Shown here piece after piece: positions 33,827-44,700 of a DNA stretch of 64,000 nucleotides. A program made the translations under genes and the position numbers. Within the stretch, counting starts at the first letter, position 1; each line of letters opens with the position of its first letter. The stretch spans positions 54,391,063 through 54,455,062 of the forward strand of contig NC_068357.1 of the NCBI RefSeq assembly GCF_020536995.1, given 5' to 3'. Below the pieces are notes generated by a model that was given only the letters and a program-made list of their open reading frames with translations, was not told the origin of the DNA and did not search any database. This stretch comes from Dreissena polymorpha (taxonomy: Eukaryota; Mollusca; Bivalvia; Myida; Dreissenidae).

Positions 33827-36534
33827 ATGAGTATTCCTAATCAGCCTCGAAATTTCGCTTTTCCTAAGCGTACGTTCGAGAAGAAACAGCCAGAACACCG
33901 TTCATTCAAATCTAGTTGGTTTGATTCGTTCTCATGGCTCCACTATGATGAGGTATGTATATTATTATTAAATTTTAATTTGCGACTGTTCTTACCTTTT
34001 ATGAACCTAACATCAATCTAAATACAAACGAAATTTAGAAAAAATAAAACATTCAAATATTACTTGTATTGTTGCTTAATAATGTTTTCTTATTATTATG
34101 ATTAATATTTAACACACAATTTATTACATTAACAATGTTATTCTTTTCAGAGCCGGGACCTTGCGTTCTGCCATCTCTGCATGGCTGCCAAGAAGATGGG
34201 CAAGATTGGCAACACGAAGGTGGACGGCAGCTTCATCAGTGACGGCTTCTCCAACCGGAAACAGGGTCCCGTGAAGTTCCGGAAGCGCGACAGCAGCGAT
34301 TGCCACAAGGAGGCGGTCCAGCGACTGGTGACACTTCCTTCCACTACACGTGATGTGGGAGAGACGCTGTAAGTGGGGCATGCTAAGGAGAAGGCCTAGA
34401 ACCGGAAGCAGCTGCTGCAAATCCTACGCAGCATACGGTTCCTCGCACGCCAGGGCATTGCGTAACGTGGGCATGACTGACGATGAAGGAAACTTCATGC
34501 AGCTGCTACAACACCACGGGGAGACGGACGGCTCTCTCCTTGGTGGCTGGAACGGAAGCAGGACAAGTTTGTCGCCCCTGAAATCCAGAATGAAGTACTC
34601 CAGCTCATGGCACTGTGCATCCTTGGTAAAGTGGCCAGCGACATCAAGACAAACAAGTTCTTCACGATCATGGCTGACGAGACAACAGACAAGTCCAACC
34701 AAGAACAAGTGGTGTTAGTCTTCAGACACGTGGACAAGGACTTAAATGTGCACGAGGACTTTGTTGGGTTTCACCGAGTACATTCCATTGACGCCACTAC
34801 ACTGACATCGGTCATAGAAGACACTCTTCTAAGAATGAACCTATCTTTGAGCCAGTGCAGAGGGCAGTGTTATGACGGGGCCAGCAACATGACCGGAGCG
34901 AAGTGTGGTGTGGCGAACAACATCTTAGCCAAGGAGATGCGAGCTGTGGTCACGCACTGCTACGGACATGCGCTCAATCTGGCTGTTGGGGACTGTGTAC
35001 GTCAGTGCAAGGTCTTGCGCAACACCATGGATACGGTGCATGAAGTCTCCAAACTGATGAAGTATTCACCAAAGAGGGACAGTACCTTACAGACCCTGAA
35101 GGAGGAGATGAGCCCCGATATCCCTGGGTTTCGTGTACTGTGCCCCACAAGATGGACAGTGCGTGCAGCAAGCCTGCGAAGTGTCATTGACAACTACACT
35201 GTGTTACAGACCTTGTGGGACACCTGCTACGAGCAGACCAACGACTTGGATATCCGTTCCAGGATAGTAGGCAGTGCGGTCCCAGATGGAGAGCTTCGAC
35301 CTCTTCTTTGGTGTCCACCTGGGTCACATCATCCTGCGACATACAGACAACTTGAGCCGCACCCTACAATAGAAGGACATGTCCGCATCAGAGGGTTGCT
35401 TCAATGACAGTGGAAACATTGACCAGCAAGCGCTCAGACGATGCCTTTGACAAGTTTTTGGTTGACGTCAACAGCCAGCTCGATGACGTCGACGTAGGAG
35501 AGCCAGTGGTTCCCAGGCGACGCAAGGTGACAAAACGCTATGATGTAGGGATTGGGGCCTACGAGTATCCAGCCACAGCACGTGATTGGTACCGCAAGGT
35601 CTACTTCGAAGCATTCAATTTGGTGATCGCGTATATCAAGGACAGATTCGTTCAGCCAGGCTACAAGACCAGGGGTTTTTATCTGATTTTGGGGAAAGGG
35701 CCTGGTCCTTTTTTGAGGGTGAAAAAATCGCGCGAAATGCAGGATTTTGGGGGAAAAAACATGCGAAATGCCGGATTTTGGGGAAAATAAGGAAAGTCTT
35801 AAATAATCAATTAAACATATTTTGCTGTTTTTAAAACAAATTAAAGGCAACAGATAATTTTATTTTGCAATATTTTGTATTTTCTACATCGGATCAGGTT
35901 AACTTATGAATTTAAAGTTTAAAAAAAAAAAACATTTGGGGGGGGGGGGGAAAAAAAGGAAGTTGGGGGAAAAATTAACCTGCTGAGGGGAAAAAAATCC
36001 GAGGGGAAAGGGCCGTATTTCGGCAGGTCCCAAAGAAGGAAAAAAAGCCCTGAAGACATACAGATCCCTCCAAGACCTTCTGGTGTGCTGCGCCCGTGGT
36101 GGTCACAGACTACCCTCTCATCTGCAGAGCGTTTTGGACTTCTACAGGGACGACTTTAACGAGTAGGCGCTCACCACTCAACTGGAGACGTACCAGGTCG
36201 CCGTACGGGACAAGGAGGTCAAGACCATCACGGACATTTTCACATTCATTCCGCGTCTTGCCTTCTGAATCTCGCCTCTTTCTCGGAGGTGATGCGCGTC
36301 CTCCCGCCACGTCCTGGTAATGTCCGCCACCAACGCCACCAGCAAAGGTCCTTCTCCGCCCTGAGAAGCCTGAAGACGTACCTCCGGACGTCTATGACAC
36401 AGGAGAGACTCACCCACCTCATGACGCTCCACGTGCACAGGTGTGCTACCGACGCAATGGACTTGTTAGATGTTGCCAATGAGTTTGTCAGTGGGAAAGA
36501 TTCGCGGTTAACTATATTTGGGAAGTTTTCATAG
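33827..36534 (+). pseudogene. hAT transposase: TTF zinc finger, DUF4371, hAT C-terminal dimerisation domain
   Basis: Exon 1 (33827-33952; ends SSWFDSFSWLHYDE, donor GAG|GTATGT) joins exon 2 at 34151 (ttttcag|AGC) in phase 0, giving the TTF-type finger (DLAFCHLCMAA ... CHKEA). In it the usual NWK and KFxxH positions read NRK and KFRKR. The catalytic RNase-H-like core follows (TIMADETTDKSNQEQ, then CYDGASNMTG and HCYGHALNLAV). The dimerisation region (RSFSALRSLKTYLR ... NEFVSGKDSRLTIFGKF) ends at the TAG near 36534. Breaks seen: stops near 34370 and 34412, frameshifts near 34465, 34540 and 35277, a further stop near 35380, and a lost base near 36341-36350 that removes the conserved E of the SERSFSAL motif. 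The nested element at 35670-36052 also splits the frame. Proteins of this type move hAT elements; this copy cannot. Confidence 0.88.
35670..36052. mobile_element. Nested 383-bp non-autonomous element, TSD AAGAC
   Basis: Inserted in the hAT transposase between GYK and TYRSLQDLL. Ends are CAGGGGTTTTTAT and, reverse-complemented, CAGGGCTTTTTTTCC; AAGAC is duplicated at 35665-35669 and 36053-36057. G/A-rich inside ('ggggaaaa' runs), with 'gggaaagggcc' in sub-terminal inverted order. Same family as 28915-29868. It dates later than the hAT insertion. Confidence 0.85.
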
Positions 36535-37085
36535 AATGTGACACTACTACACTTGGCATTAACATACGCGAACAGTGCATGATAAATTGTGTCTTCAATC
36601 AACAAATAATTTGGCGTGGATATTGTTCTTAGGACTTTAAAAAATGAATTATGCCCTAATTTTTGTTTATTTAACTTAATTTAATCATATTTATTCATCA
36701 CAGCTCAGTATTTTAATAGTGCTCGGAAATGTGGATATATTCTTTACTAATTATGTCATATTGGATTGTTTGTTGTGTATTTTCGTGTGGTTATTTATTA
36801 CAGTCTTCCTGTCATTAAAATACACAAACATTTACTTTATTTTATGTTTAAATTAGCACAAGTTTTTGGAAAGAAAAAATAACTGTTGATATTTCTGGGT
36901 TGACAAAGATCGAGCATTTATATCAACATGAAAGTTCCCCCAAAACGCACCATGTTAATTGTAATTGTAAATTTTTTCGGAACCACGGGAGAGGACAACA
37001 CTCTCAAACAAACCCCTTTATGTTCCCAGTACAGAAACTGGACCGACTCCCCAATGTTTGGAGGTTATCTACACCCCTGGACATG

Positions 37086-37596
37086 GTATTCATTAAATGA
37101 TCTTCTCTACATAGATTTAACACTTAACGGTTTACTATAATTATCTTGCCAATAAATAATAAAGAGAAGGAAAATGACTTGCTTGGTAATGTAGATAATA
37201 TTTACCTCTGGTGTTCGGTTGTCTGCTCTTTCAGCACCAAGATTTTTGGGCCTCCTTTGTTTCAGGCTCATTGGGCCCAAATTTCAGGCTCATATGGCCA
37301 AAGTACCAGACTTTTTCAGCCCAATTTTTAATTTGAATAAATCATTGTAAATATTTGGTTGATACTCTTTATAGCTATGGGATGTTGTTTATTACAGTAT
37401 TGTATTGTCTTTATTAAAGTTATTTCCATTTAAAAATGTTTCTTTTGTCTTTTTCTTCAGGTATGTGGTCAATGTGATATAAGACAGCTTTGAAATAAAG
37501 CAAACTATAAACTTTTTACTATTTCATATATTTGGATAACTTTAAATGGTTAACAATAAGGAATATACATGTCTTAACAATACAATACAGAATTGC
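37086..37596. other. AT-rich sequence, nothing recognised
   Basis: No gene or repeat recognised; a short (ca)n run follows at 37597-37615. Confidence 0.4.
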
Positions 37597-37627
37597 CACA
37601 CACACACACACACAACCATATACATAA

Positions 37628-37974
37628 TTTTTAGCTCGGCTATTTTCGGAGTAAACCCGAGGTATTGTCATAGCCAGCTCGTCGTGTCGTGTCCGTCGTC
37701 ATGTCTGCCGTCCGCGTCGTGCTAAAACCTTAACATTTTGTTAAGGTTTTGAACATTGGCTCTAAAATCAAAATGCTTCCACCTACAAATTTGAAACTTT
37801 GTACGTAGCTGCACCTTGATGAGTTCTACACGCCACACCCATATTTGGATCACTAGGTCATAGGTCAAGGTCACTGTGACCGCTAAAAAAAACCCCCAGA
37901 AATTCTGACAAGCTTTCATTTCTTAAAAAATGCACCCGCAGCCGAGAGTGGCACCCATTATGCGGTGCTCTTGT
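37628..37974 (-). repeat. Complete ACAAG ... GAGCTAAAAA repeat (347 bp)
   Basis: On the minus strand it starts 'acaagagcaccgcataatgg' and ends with a short hairpin and 'ccgagctaaaaa'. Inside are 'aggtcataggtcaaggtcac' and a cgtcgtgtcgtgtccgtcgt microsatellite near the 3' end. Confidence 0.8.
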
Positions 37975-38289
37975 TATATATTTTGCCACAGTTTGCTGAC
38001 TGTATTAATAATGTCAATAACATTTCTGTGAGTTGTTTTGCATTTAGAAATAATTTAAAACAATTATACATTTGGTACACAACTGACATGACTTCATAAA
38101 TTGGCAACAGATTGTAAAGCAATAATGCTGTTTAATTAATATCCTTTATTCAATCATTATCAAAAGCAATATTTTACAAGCAAACCAACAATTAAAATTT
38201 TTTATATCAAGTACTCATCATTTACACCTGTTATCAATTATAATGAAAATAAATGTTCAACAAACGGATGCAGCAAGAAGTGTTGTTCA

Positions 38290-38345
38290 AGATAAGCATG
38301 TGTAAACCACACAGGCTAATCAGGGACAACAATTTATGTCTTGTT
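38290..38345 (+). repeat. Partial MITE arm
   Basis: 'accacacaggctaatcaggg' and 'tgttttgagaaaactgggct' form an incomplete arm directly before the full copy at 38351. Confidence 0.6.
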
Positions 38346-38350
38346 TTGAG

Positions 38351-38582
38351 AAAACTGGGCTTAATTCATGTGCGTAAAGTGTCGTCCCAGATAAGCCTGT
38401 GCAGTCCTCACAGGCAAATCAGGGACGACACTTTCCGCTTTTATGGTATTTTTAGTTTCAAGAAAGTCCCTCCTTACCGAAAATCAAGTTTAGGCGGAAA
38501 GTGTCGTCCCTGATTAGCCTGTGCGGACTGCACAGGCTAATCTGGGACGACACTTTACGCACATGTATTATGCCCAGTTTTA
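38351..38582. mobile_element. Well-preserved palindromic MITE (232 bp)
   Basis: Left arm 'aaaactgggcttaattcatg' ... 'agataagcctgtgcagtcct' is mirrored by right arm 'ctgcacaggctaatctggga' ... 'tatgcccagtttt'; a ~50-bp AT-richer spacer separates them. Diverged copies occur at 2376-2592 and 40790-41005, a half copy at 16030-16160. It ends only ~100 bp upstream of the first exon of the WD40-SOCS gene, so its hairpin is probably within the promoter or first intron. Confidence 0.85.
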
Positions 38583-38714
38583 TCAGAACAAGACACATTT
38601 ATGCACATCCATTAAGCTCAGTTTTCCCCAGAACAAGGCTCATTTTCTTTTATGACATAAATATTTATCAAATTTCAGGTTATGTATCGCACTTGAACCA
38701 TCAGCTGTTCCAAG

Positions 38715-41700
38715 ATGGGTCTGGCAATGCGGATTCAGTTCCACACACACATTGAGGGTGATGTTGGGAGGTGCATACCCAACACAAAACACCGCAAGTT
38801 CCCCAGCCACCTCATCAAACCTGCTGGCGACTTAGTCCTGGAGACTATGACATATCCGATGAATTGTTGTAAGTTCAGTGAGAGCACTAGTGTTGCATTC
38901 TAAGTTCAGTTGTGTCTCGCTCTTGGAAAAACTTGGATTAATGCATGTGCTTAAGTGTTATCCCTGATTCCCTTATTGACTTTTATATTTGTCTTAAAGT
39001 CTGGGGTAATTTATTAATTGCTGAGAAATTAGCTCTGTTCTTTCCTGATGATTAATTTATTTTGGTAAGAACAGCAATATGTTTCAAAAACTGCCCTTAT
39101 CAAATGTATTAACACACTTTTATTTAATTGTGAAGTACAAACAGTACTTTAAGCACATGTGCCATACAAAAATAAATGGACTGATTTATTAAAAACAAAT
39201 AATCATTTGACGATACGTAAATTTTTTACTTTAGTAACATTGCCAAGGCCCCTATTCACCAACTGATTATTAAAAATGAAGAATATTCGTTAAACTGCGA
39301 TGTGTTAAAAATTCCAAAAAGTCAAATCTAGCATGGCAGTTAACATTAATAATAAAAAAAAAGTTAAGAATGATATTTTGATGATATATGCACTGTTTTA
39401 AGCTTGTATATACGATTGTATGCAAACTCCATGGTTTTTATCCCCCGCCATAAAGGGGTATTGTTTTGGCGTTGTCCGTCTGTCCGTCCGGCACTTTTGT
39501 GTCCGGAGCCATATCTTGGAAGTGCTTTGGTGGATTTCATTGAAACTTGGTATGAGTATATATATGGATAAGAGGATGATGCACGCCAAATGGCATTGTA
39601 CACCATCTGTGTATCTTGAAAAAAAGGCTTTTTTGTGACAGGAGCCATATCTTGGAAGTGCTTTGGCTGATTTCATTGAAACTTGGTATGAGTATATATG
39701 GATAAGAGGATGATGCATGCCAAATGTCATTGTTCGCCATCGGATAATAAAGGAGATATGGCCCTTTGTATCTTGAAACAATGCTTTTTGTGTGTGTCCG
39801 GAGCCATATCTTGGTAGTGCTTTTACGGATTTCATTGAAACTTGGTAGGAGTATATATATTGATAAGAGGATGATGCACGTTGGCATTGTCCATCCATCC
39901 AGACAACTTTTTGTGTCGAGAAATATATTGGCGGGGGGATATCAATTCAACGAATTTGCTTGTTTAATTGAGTCTAAGTCTATTCTCTATGCGTAAGTCT
40001 AAGAATCGGTTTGCTTATATGGGCCCGACTAGACAATTGGATTTAGTCCCATGTTGTTTATTATCAAGCCCTGCATTGTATTCAATGTAAGTGAAAATAA
40101 CTCAGTGAATTACAGAACATTTTCTATTTAGAACACCTTGAATATATCAGTCTGTATATTTTCCTTATAAAATTCTGATACAACTAGTGACATGTAAAAT
40201 CATAATTATTCCTGGGACGTTAATTTGCGTTGATTTTATGAGTTGACCGATCCACAAATATGACACAAAAACACATGGGAAAATGACGCAAATTCCTCTT
40301 TTTTTCCAAAATAAACAAGCCGTGAATTTTTGTTTCCCCAAAAAATAAAAAATTCATGCCGACGATTATAAATGATGTAAAAGTGTGCCAAACTTTGTGT
40401 AGGGCTAAACACTAAAGTGTCTCCCAACAATGTGTACTGGTGGTGTGATGCTCAGTTCCTGCCCAACGATGACAACACATTATTCCTGACTGGCGGGGCA
40501 TACGATCCCCGGACGATGCATGCATGGAACTCTGTCAAGCATGTCCGCCCTGGTAGAGTCATGAAGCTGGACCTCATGAAGGCCTGTATGGGAATTCAAA
40601 TATTTTTATTTTTAGCTATTTTCATTTATACCAGAACATGTACAAGTATCCATGTTTTTGTTAAATTTATGTAGAATTTTATTACTCAGCCTTGTACATG
40701 GGAATTCAGTTTTATTCAATGTATCTGATCGATGCTATAGGGCCATTGTTTTCATTTATTTGAACCTTACTCTTTAACAACTAGGATTAATGCATGTGTG
40801 AAAATTGTCATCCTAGATTAGTCTATGCAGTCTGATCAGGTTAATCAGGAACAACGCTCTCCGCTTCTATGGATTAAAAAAAAAATCTGTTTTTAATGAA
40901 AATACAAATAAGGTGGACATAGTTGTCCCTGATTAGCCTATGCAGATTGCACAGGGTAATCTTGGAAGGCACTTAACAATCATGTATTTAGTCCAGTTTT
41001 CCAAGAATGCAGCAATACATTTCTGTTCAATGCTGTTGAGCCATAGTTTAAATTTATACTTGGACATGTACCAGTATTCACAATGTTATTGTATTTATGT
41101 AGAAATTTATCAATCAGTTATTTTTAGCTCGACTATTATATATGAAATATATATAGTGGAGCTATCCTACTCACCCCGGCGTCGGCGTTTCTGTTCCGTT
41201 TCTTGCAAATGTTAAAGTTTTCGTACTACCCCAAATATTTTCAATGTCCCTTGACATATTGCTTTCATATTTTGCATACTTGTTAACAATCATGACCCCA
41301 ACCTATAAACATGAGCATATAACTGTATCAAGCATTTTGACAGATTTATTGCCCCTTTTATACTTAGAATATGCATATTATTGATAAATCTATGTTTAAC
41401 TTTGCGTACTACCCCAAATATTTCCTATATTCTTTGACATATTGCTTTTATATTTTGCATACTTGTTAACCAACATGACCCCAACCTATAAACAAGAGCA
41501 GACCACTGTATCAAGCATTTTGACATAATTATGGCCCCTTTTACATTTAGATAATTGAACATTTTGCTTAAATTGCCATAACTTCTTTATTTATTATCAC
41601 ATTTTATTTAATTATTACTTTGACAAAACAACACTTACCTGAATACCACAATGGATTCCACCCAAACAATACCCCACGCCCCTACCCAGAATCCCTCCCC

Positions 41701-44700
41701 CCACAACCTCCCCCCTACCCCCAATTTTCATGCCCCCCTTCAAAGAAGAGGGGGTATATTTCTTTGCACATGTCTGTCAGTCTGTCGGTCCACCAGGTGG
41801 TTTCCGGATGATAACTCAAGAACACTTGGGCCTAGGATCATGAAACTTCATAGGTACATTGATCATGACTCGCAGATGACCCCTATTGATTTTGAGGTCA
41901 CTAGGTCAAAGGTCAAGGTCACAGATGAAGGTCACAGTTACTGGAAATAGGCATTATAAATTTATAAGGATTTAGCATGGTTCAAACAAGGGAAACAACT
42001 ACGGTTTATGCATGTTCGTTTTATTACAGATTTGCCTCCCTTTAATTCATTCAAAATCTCATACTGCTGCTGCTACTGCTGCTACTACTACTACTCACCA
42101 CCACCACCACCACCACCACCACCACCACCACCACCACCACCACCACCACCACCACCACCACCACCACCACCACTTATTCTACCATGTCTATTGGTCAGGA
42201 CAAGTCAGTGAAAAGTCAGGGAATTTTATTTCATCAGGTGGGTGGCAACCCAGATAAACTACATAGCAACTTCATATTTTGCTTACTGGGGGGCATTGTA
42301 TTTCTCAAAGAAATCTTGTTTTTTTTTTAAACATCATCTAATAAATTACCACACCCCACATTATACCCCCCTCTCACCCCCTACCCCCCAACCTCCCCCC
42401 CAATTTTTTTAACATCATCTAATAAATTACCCCACCCCACAATATACCCCCCTCTCACCCCCCTACCCCCCCCCAACCCCCTCCCAATTTTTTTTTCAAC
42501 ACCATCTAATAAATTACCCCACCCCACATTATACCCCCCCCCCCCAATTTTTTTTCCCCTTTTTTTTATTTTTCTAATAAATGACCCCACCCCACATTAC
42601 ATTATACCCCCTCTCAACCCCCCCCCCCCCAAAAAAAAAATTGTTTCCTTTTTTTTTATTTTTGAAAGATCGTCTAATAAATTATTGAATATGAACAATT
42701 TCCCCATGATGGCTTACGTTAAACTGTCAAGCACTCGAATAGTCGAGCACGCTGTCCTCTGACAGCTCTAGTTATGTCCCCCTCCACTAAAGTGCATATA
42801 TTGTTTATGCCCTGTCTGTTGGTTGGTTTGTTGGTTTGTTTGCTCCAACTTTAACATTTTGCCATAACTTTTGCAATATTGAAGATAGCAACTTCATATT
42901 TGGCATGCATGTGTATCTCATGGAGCTGCACATTTTGAGTGGTGAAAGGTTAAGGTCATCCTTCAAGGTCAAAGGTAAAAAAAACAAATCCAAGGGAAGT
43001 AATAAGCTTTAAAGGGATTATCTGTACCTGCCAAATGATAAAAAAAAAATAAAAAATCAAAGCGGGGCAGTAGGGGGCATTGTGTTTCTGACTAACACAT
43101 CTCTTGTTCTAGTGACAGCTATTTATTTTCAAGTGGCTGTTGTTTATTTTCCAGCGGCCGTTGTTTTCCTGGAGACCAGTATGCTCAATGAGTGGCTGTT
43201 GTTTATTTTCTAGTGGCTGTTGTTAATTTTCCAGCAGCTGTTGTTTCCCTGGAAACCAGTATGCCAAACAAGTGGATGTTATTATGCCCCCCTTCAAAGA
43301 AGAGGGGCCATATTGCTTTGCACATGTCGGTCTGTCGGTCGGTCTGTCGGTCGGTCCGTCCACCAGGTGGTTTCCGGATGATAACTCAAGAACGCTTGGG
43401 GCTAGGATCATGAAACTTCATAGGTACATTGATCATGACTTGCAGATGACCCCTATTGATTTTGAGGTCACTAGGTCAAAGGTAGAGGTCACAGTGACCC
43501 AAAATAGTAAAATGGTTTCCGGATGATAACTCAAGAACGCTTAGGCCTAGGATCATGAAACTTCATAGGTAGATCGATCATGACTTTCAGTTGACCCCTA
43601 TCGATTTTCAGGTCACTAGGTCAAAGGTCAAGGTCACAGTGACCCGAAATAGTAAAATAGTTTCCCGATGATAACTCAAGAATGCTTAGGCCTAGGATCA
43701 TGAAACTTCATAGGTACATTGATCATGACTCGCAGATGACCCCTATTGATTTTGAGGTCACTAGGTCAAAGGTCAAGGTCACGGTGACCCGAAATAGTAA
43801 AATGGTTTCCGGATGATAACTCAAGAACGCTTATGCCTAGGATCATGAAACTTCATAGGTACATTGATCATGACTCGCAGTTGACCCCTATTGATTTTCA
43901 GGTCACTATATCAAAGGTCAAGGTCACGGTGACCTGAAATAGTAAAATGGTTTCCGGATGATAACTCAAGAACGCTAATGGCTACGATCATGAAACTTCA
44001 TAGGTACATTGATCATGACTAGCAGATGACCCCTATTGATTTTGAGGTCACTAGTTTATTTTCTAGTTGCTGTTGTTTATTTTCAAGTGGCTGTTGTTTA
44101 TTGTGTAGTGGCTGTTGTTTATTCTCCAGCGGCTGTTGATTTCCCGGAAACCAGTATGCCAAACGAGTGGCTGTTGTTTATTTTCTAGTGGCTGATGTTT
44201 ATTTACTAGTGGCTGCTGTTTATTGTCTAGTGGCTGCTGTTTATTTTCCAGCGGCTGTTGTTTTCCCAGAGAGCAGTATGCCCAACTTCCCCAACATTCA
44301 GATGCATCTGTCTGGTGAGTATGTTGGCTACATTGGACCAGAGGCAGTGAAGATTCAGACAACAAACCATGAAGATGTCTTCATAAAGCATAAAGATATT
44401 CGTAACTGCAACTACAAATTTTGTGCCTTCTCACCCAACGGGAAGTACCTTGCTATACTCCTTTCTGTATCGAAATCCTTTGAAATTATCATTTCCAGAG
44501 TGGACAAGGGGTTGACCTTTCACGATATCGATCTCCCGCTGTCTCGCCACATCCAGGGGTTCAAAGGTCATAGCTTCAACGAACACGTGGAGTGTAAGTG
44601 GTCACCAGATAGTGAATATATAACAGTGTGCTCAAATATCGAATACGTTTTCGTACTTAGCAAGAATCTTGAAATTGTTGTAGATATCGCAGCCGACATT

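Larger units (their letters stand above)
33374..37079 (+). mobile_element. hAT DNA transposon (DUF4371/ZMYM1-like), 3.7 kb, 6-bp TSD GACATG
   Basis: Ends read CTAGGGCGTAGTTAATGG on the left and, reverse-complemented, CAGGGGTGTAGATAACC on the right. The direct repeat GACATG flanks both (33368-33373 and 37080-37085). A perfect 20-bp palindrome (33399-33418) lies just inside the left end. The body contains a spliced transposase (33827-36534) and a nested 383-bp element (35670-36052). Length and contents are those of a whole element whose coding region has since decayed. Confidence 0.8.
40586..44251 (+). other. Intron 2 of the WD40-SOCS gene, filled with repeats
   Basis: From the GTATGG donor to the tttattttccag acceptor. 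Its contents are listed separately: a diverged MITE, three hairpin-capped repeats, microsatellites, a C-rich minisatellite, and partial copies of its own 3' splice region. Confidence 0.65.

Noticed and set aside
39398-39898. 166-codon minus-strand frame
   Set aside because: Repeats of HHPLIHIYSYQVSMKS-like text follow the ~145-bp tandem units of the 39435-39963 repeat.
42008-42257. Poly-Pro and poly-His frames
   Set aside because: Product of a (CAC)n microsatellite within an intron; no flanking coding signal.
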